This document shows positions 59,976 through 64,000 of a stretch of DNA of 64,000 nucleotides, one piece after another (position 1 is the stretch's first letter; each line of letters starts with the position of its first letter). Origin of the DNA: Dipteris shenzhenensis (lineage: Eukaryota > Polypodiophyta > Polypodiopsida > Gleicheniales); assembly GCA_047967505.1 (NCBI GenBank), contig CM106538.1; one strand, 5' to 3'. Both the position numbers and the translations under genes were made by a program. The notes under the pieces are model-generated. The model saw only the letters and a program-made list of their open reading frames with translations, was not told the DNA's origin and did no database searches.

Positions 59976-62007
59976 GGAGAGGGATGGGGGGCTGCGAACA
60001 ACTGTCTGCTCGCGCTCGAAGTCGAAGAAGAATCAGACATATCGGAATGGAGGCGCTGCCGCTTATAAGAAGGTTTGGAGGGGGAGACGGGATCGTCCTG
60101 CCCGTTCTTCAACACCTTCAGCAATGGCGAGAGGCCTTTGGTGCCATGAGCAAATGCTTTCTCGAGCCAGCTCGAGATCTCTGAAGTGGTCATCCCGTAG
60201 AAGGATCGGAGTTTCTGATGGGACCAAGCTCTGACATCCTGGGGGAGAGGCCATGACAGGGGAGGTCTGAGGATCACAATCAGTCGGAAGCGTTTGGCGG
60301 CGCAACGCCACCGCAGGCGCACATCGCCCTCGGACCACTGAGTCTCGAGAAGCTGCCCACCGGACGGGCCTATCCAAGAGCACACCTGGACGTGTGTCTG
60401 CTCTCTGAGAGCCTCCCAAACCGAGTCGTCTGTCCAGGTCTCGGTGCCATCGCTGAGGAACGTGAAAGCGAAGCTAGGGCCATCCCTGGGAGCCAAGGCA
60501 GCAATCCTCCCATCCGCCCCTTTGCGGAGCAAGAAGATACTGATGTCGAGACAAGCCGGGAAGGTCCCAAGGTCGGCCACATCCAGGTAGTCCCAGGGGC
60601 CAGATCTGTAAAAGTCTCGAGGAAGCTCTCTCTCCTGGAGCTGAGACCCATCTGAGTCTGCCACTGAGGGGCTAGCGGGAAGGGAAGCCTGCTCCACTGG
60701 TGGTGTAGACTCCGGGTGTCCTGCCAGCGGGGGGGAGGGGGAGGAGGCTGAGGGATAGGCAACTCGGACTCCACGGAGGCGACTGGCGGAGAAGGTGGAG
60801 GAGGTGGAGCGGGGGCTGCACTCGGCTGGGAAGCCGGCGGTGCAGCTAACTCTGTAGGAGAGGCGAGGGGGACGGGGGGGGGATGGGGATGCAACTGGAA
60901 CTGGGGCTGAGAGGGAGGAGGAGGAGACTGAGGAAGAGGAGGCGGGGGCTGAAGCTGCGGGTCGGGCGAGGGGGGGGGGGAACTGGGGAGGGAGCTGGGA
61001 CGGAGAGGAAAGGGGCGGGGGAACGGGAGAGAGGGGGATCTGAGGCTGTGGAGGGCGGGCTGCCGTCGAAGAAGAAGCTCTCCCAAGCCCCTGGGGCGGC
61101 TGCCTGTCAAGTCTCTGGGGTGCTGCTGCAGGAAGGGTAACCTCTGCCTCCTTGCCTTTATCCGAAATCTTCTTGTTCTTTCCTCTTTTCCTTCTAACCT
61201 CGGTCCAACCGCCCACTACCTCTGGACCAGACTCCTGCTGTCTCAGCTCCTCCTGACGTGGCTGTCCAGGGGGGGTGGGGGCGGAGGGGTCGGGGGCGGG
61301 GGGGGTCGAGACGAGCTGACGAAGCGTGGACAAGCAACTGCCAAGTGCCCAAAGCCGTGGCACCGCAGGCACTGACCTGGCTGTCCGGTGACTATCATGC
61401 TCTGGGTGATGCTGCCGGCACCTGTCACAATCTCGATCACAGCAGGGAGAGTCGCAGGATCCGCCACAGCCACTCGGACTCGGGGGGCTCCTGCCGTGGT
61501 CACCGCGTCGGCAAAGGTGTCGTGTATAACCCAGCCAAAATGGGAGCCCAAGTCCCTGACAATCGGGCGCAACTCAGCAGCAAGCCCTGGAAAAACTAGT
61601 GTCACTGGGTGGCGAGGTATACGGAACCGAACATCGAAATCCGCTGCGCTGAATCCACGGTACCACGGGACTATCATGATAATCTTCCCATCCACCGAGG
61701 TGGGGGAACCGGCAATCAGGTTGCTCGCAGCTTTCTCATTGGAGAGTTTGAGCCAGAAGATGCCCCTTCCCATAAGGGCCACCTCCTCAATATGGCCATC
61801 CTCTAGCAGGAGAGTGGACTGGAGCCAGTCCCTGATGGCTGACCTGGAGGGGGAGTGTTCAATGACTCTACCGTAAACAGAGGTACGAGCAAAGTCAATG
61901 GCAACCTCCTGAACACGAGATGATTATTGCTCTGTCAGGATAACGCGGTAGGCATCTGGAGAGGGAGGGTCCGACTGGGCCTCCGGATCCGAGCAGGGGG
62001 CCGCCAT
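59972..62007 (-). pseudogene. LINE ORF1 (DUF4283-like, CCHC, Pro-rich linker)
   Basis: Starts at the ATG at 62007. A TAA at 61924-61926 (codon 28) interrupts YRVILTEQ and EVAIDFARTSVYGRV. The N-terminal nucleic-acid-binding domain ends in a perfect zinc knuckle CLRCHGFGHLAVAC (about 61340-61385). A one-base slip in the G-run near 61298-61306 moves the frame, and GWTEVRRKRGKNKK then continues in the second frame. A long Pro/Ser linker and a globular C-terminal region (LPRDFYRSGPWDYLDV, FYGMTTSEISSWL) follow. The stop TGA at 59974-59972 overlaps the ORF2 start. Confidence 0.88.
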
Positions 62008-62832
62008 ACCGCCAAGACTAACTGCAAGCTTCCGATGAGGAATATAAACAGGCTGCCACCCAAAAAGGGGGGACGAAGCGGGAGGTGGAGCCTGGGTGTG
62101 AGGCGGGCGAGGCGAAGTGAGGGGGCGGGGGGGTCGGAACGGAGGGCGGGGTGAAGGGTGCGGGGTGCGGGGAAAACGGGGGGGCGCGGAAGGGCGGGGG
62201 GGCGGGGTAGGAGTGGCGGGGGCGGAGAGGTGAAGCGGGGAGCGGGGAGAGCGGAATGGAGGCGGGGGGCGGGTGAAGCGAGGGGGGTCGGCGGGTGAGG
62301 CGGAGCAGGGGAGGGAGGGGGTGAGGCAAAGCGAGGGGGGGGTTGGGTGAAGCGAGGTGAGGCGGAGGGGGCGGGGTGGATGAGAGCGGAGGGGGGGTGA
62401 GGGCGGCTGAGACGAGGGGAAGGGGGGGAGTGGAGGCGAAGGGGGGGGCGGCGGTGGTGAGGCGAGATGGAGCGGAGGGGCGGGGCGAGAGAGCAGTGAG
62501 GGGGGCGGGTTGGAGCGGAGCGGAAGGCAAGAGAGCAGCGAGGGGGGGGCGAGAGCGAGGCGAGGCGAGGGGAGGGCGCAGCGAGGTGGGCGGCGGGTGA
62601 GGGGGAGGGGGGGCGGGAGGCGAGGGCGAAGGGGGAGGGAGCGGGGGTGGTCGCGGCGAGGGGAGGAGCTAGGGGGAGGTAGAGCTAACGGCGGGAGGGA
62701 GGGGAAGCTCGCAGGAGCAGTTGCGCATGTGTTCTCACACCTTTACTATGTTTCTCGGTTTGACTGTACATATCTTCTATGTCTGCTTCAATTACTTGCA
62801 TTACATACAATGTCCAAGGTCTTTGCAATGTC
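62008..62832 (-). promoter_or_regulatory. LINE 5' UTR with an extreme G-rich tract
   Basis: About 62090-62700 is almost only G with A and C on the plus strand, in degenerate 'gaggcgggggg' units. The element strand is therefore C-rich, and the opposite strand could form G-quadruplexes. Between 62700 and the target-site duplication the sequence returns to ordinary composition. LINE 5' UTRs usually hold the internal promoter; activity here is inferred. Confidence 0.55.
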
Positions 62833-62837
62833 CCTTA

Positions 62838-63207
62838 CAAATATATATAAATATATTTATTCTCTAGTTGATCGGAGTAAACACTCTTGATTATAATTAA
62901 GGGGCTTTGACGAAGGGTCGAGGCGCCTTAATTGTAATCAAGTCTCTCCAACAGAAGTTGGCACAACTCTCCAACCGAAGTTGGCACATCTTGGTTAACC
63001 ACCGTTAACCTTCTTGGTATAAACCAAGTCTTCTTGACCAAGATCAGGCTTACTTAACCGAAGTCAAGTATCTATGACTGTAGTCAATTCTTTGACCAAT
63101 AGAAAAACTCTTTTGACCATAATTAACCCAGATAGAAAAACTCTTTAAGTATGATCAAATAAATGGTCAATTGTACTTTGACTTAGGATATTTACATTGT
63201 GGTGACA
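62838..63207 (-). repeat. Truncated third gypsy LTR
   Basis: Matches the start-proximal part of the 46990-54831 LTRs, including the TTGAC palindromes and the terminal 'ttgtggtgaca' at 63207. The other ~550 bases of the LTR are missing. The LINE target site lies at the broken edge. Confidence 0.9.
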
Positions 63208-63860
63208 CTCTTCCTAAATATTCGCCTTTGCATTAAACTCCATAGTTAGTGCAATTCTAAAAAGTTAGTACTTCAGTATGAACTAAATCTTTAACCGTAG
63301 CAACTGGTTGAGGGCAAGGGAGGAAGCATTGCAGGACTTTACCACCTCATCAATTACTGCTTATTTGCTCGGTCCTTCAAGAACCTGAATTCTAGCCACT
63401 GCATCCGCTAATTGCATCTGCCAAATGATGGGCTGGTTCAGACATCCTCGTAGGTATGTGTGTGCATATAGAGAGGGTGTCATGGCTGCAATTGTGGCAT
63501 ATCGGATCCTGTTGGTTGAAGCTGTTGGGGTGGAGGGAGACTTTGAAGACTTCGAGGAGAGGCTGGGCCAATCCTTGCTGGCCATTTCTGCTGCTGCTAC
63601 CCCCTTACTGATCTAACCCCCAAACTAGGCTAGGGGTTTCAGCCTAGCTCGGGGTTGGGTGGAGGGAGAAAGGCTCCCCTCGACCTTGTGTTGGGGTAAC
63701 GTTGCTGGCGGACAGGCTGGGACGATGGGGTGGCTATAGGCTGAAGTGGAGGCGAAGCACCAGGGGGTGGGCTACGGACTGAGGCGGTACACTAGACAAG
63801 GGGCTACAGTGGGCTATGTAGGGGCTACAGAGGGCTACGGGATGTTGCGCAGGGGCTACG
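63208..63860. other. Unassigned DNA right of the LTR
   Basis: Minus-strand open frame 63361-63585 (Ser/Thr-rich, then QLADAVARIQVLEG) could be a retroelement gag start, but no domain is certain. No polypurine tract follows the LTR here. Confidence 0.35.
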
Positions 63861-63863
63861 AGA

Positions 63864-63874
63864 TGGTTACACAA

Positions 63875-63916
<42 letters not shown>

Positions 63917-63990
63917 GAGGTAGAGGTAGAGCGGTAGAGGTAGAGCGGTAGAGGGGTAGAGGTAGAGGCAGACACAGGGGCAGACACAGA
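63864..63990. repeat. (GA)n and (GTAGAG)n simple repeats
   Basis: About twenty GA units, then degenerate 'gtagag' and 'gcagaca' units to the end of the window. Confidence 0.9.
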
Positions 63991-64000
63991 GGCAAACATA

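Larger units (their letters stand above)
55025..62832 (-). mobile_element. Full-length GC-rich LINE with 14-bp TSD
   Basis: The 14-bp 'ccttacaaatatat' occurs at 55011-55024 and again at 62833-62846. The element has a poly-A tail (T-run 55025-55034 on plus), 3' UTR, ORF2, ORF1 and a long GC-rich 5' region. It is much richer in GC than its surroundings. The target-site duplication is exact, so the insertion is young compared with its neighbours, yet several stops, one G-tract frameshift and an internal insertion have disabled it. Confidence 0.93.

Noticed and set aside
62018-62530. 170-aa proline-rich minus-strand frame
   Set aside because: It comes from the C-rich LINE 5' tract; low complexity and no domain.

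Overview
The window looks like nuclear DNA of a land plant with a repeat-rich genome. It holds two intron-containing plant housekeeping genes on the minus strand: a PRT1-type RING/ZZ ubiquitin ligase and the U1 snRNP 70 kDa protein. A third gene may contribute one terminal exon on the plus strand. Nearly everything else is decayed retrotransposon. The mix of L1-like LINEs, a chromovirus and copia elements fits a fern, lycophyte or gymnosperm, but the species cannot be named from the sequence.

Layout. 1-2029: 3' half of a LINE (+) ending in poly-A. 2309-2503: probable last exon of an unrecognised gene (+). 3598-5804: six-exon PRT1-like gene (-). 5.9-13.5 kb: intergenic DNA with local duplications, a ~158-bp tandem repeat and a copia RNase H scrap held between direct repeats. 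13545-17500: decayed Ty1/copia element (-). 18.2-24.2 kb: a short tandem repeat, a LINE ORF1 remnant with a 30-bp minisatellite, and a LINE ORF2 remnant (+). 23861-33415: a large tandem array of a ~4.24-kb unit. Each unit begins inside the LINE 3' end and carries a long foldback hairpin; the first two also carry a copia LTR, and the third keeps only a scar of it. 33.9-34.6 kb: two tRNA-like (SINE-like) box A/box B motifs. 36387-39521: U1-70K (-), without its first exon(s). 40.3-41.7 kb: a duplicated coding-like block and a gypsy 3' end with LTR (+). 44.6-55.0 kb: a LINE (+) split by a 7.8-kb chromodomain gypsy element (-). 55025-62832: a GC-rich full-length LINE (-) with a 14-bp target-site duplication, itself carrying an inserted gene-like piece. 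62838-63207: a truncated third gypsy LTR. The window ends in GA-rich simple repeats.

The two host genes are independent housekeeping functions (N-degron protein turnover and pre-mRNA splicing). The transposons are nested. Inferred order: the plus-strand LINE first; the gypsy element and a second gypsy LTR landed in or beside it; the GC-rich LINE entered the remaining strip; a host-like exon piece then entered that LINE. Nonsense codons in the gypsy element and the GC-rich LINE are mostly TAG and TGA at positions that look like former CAG and CGA. This is the pattern expected from deamination of methylated C in CHG and CG contexts, so these copies have probably been silenced.
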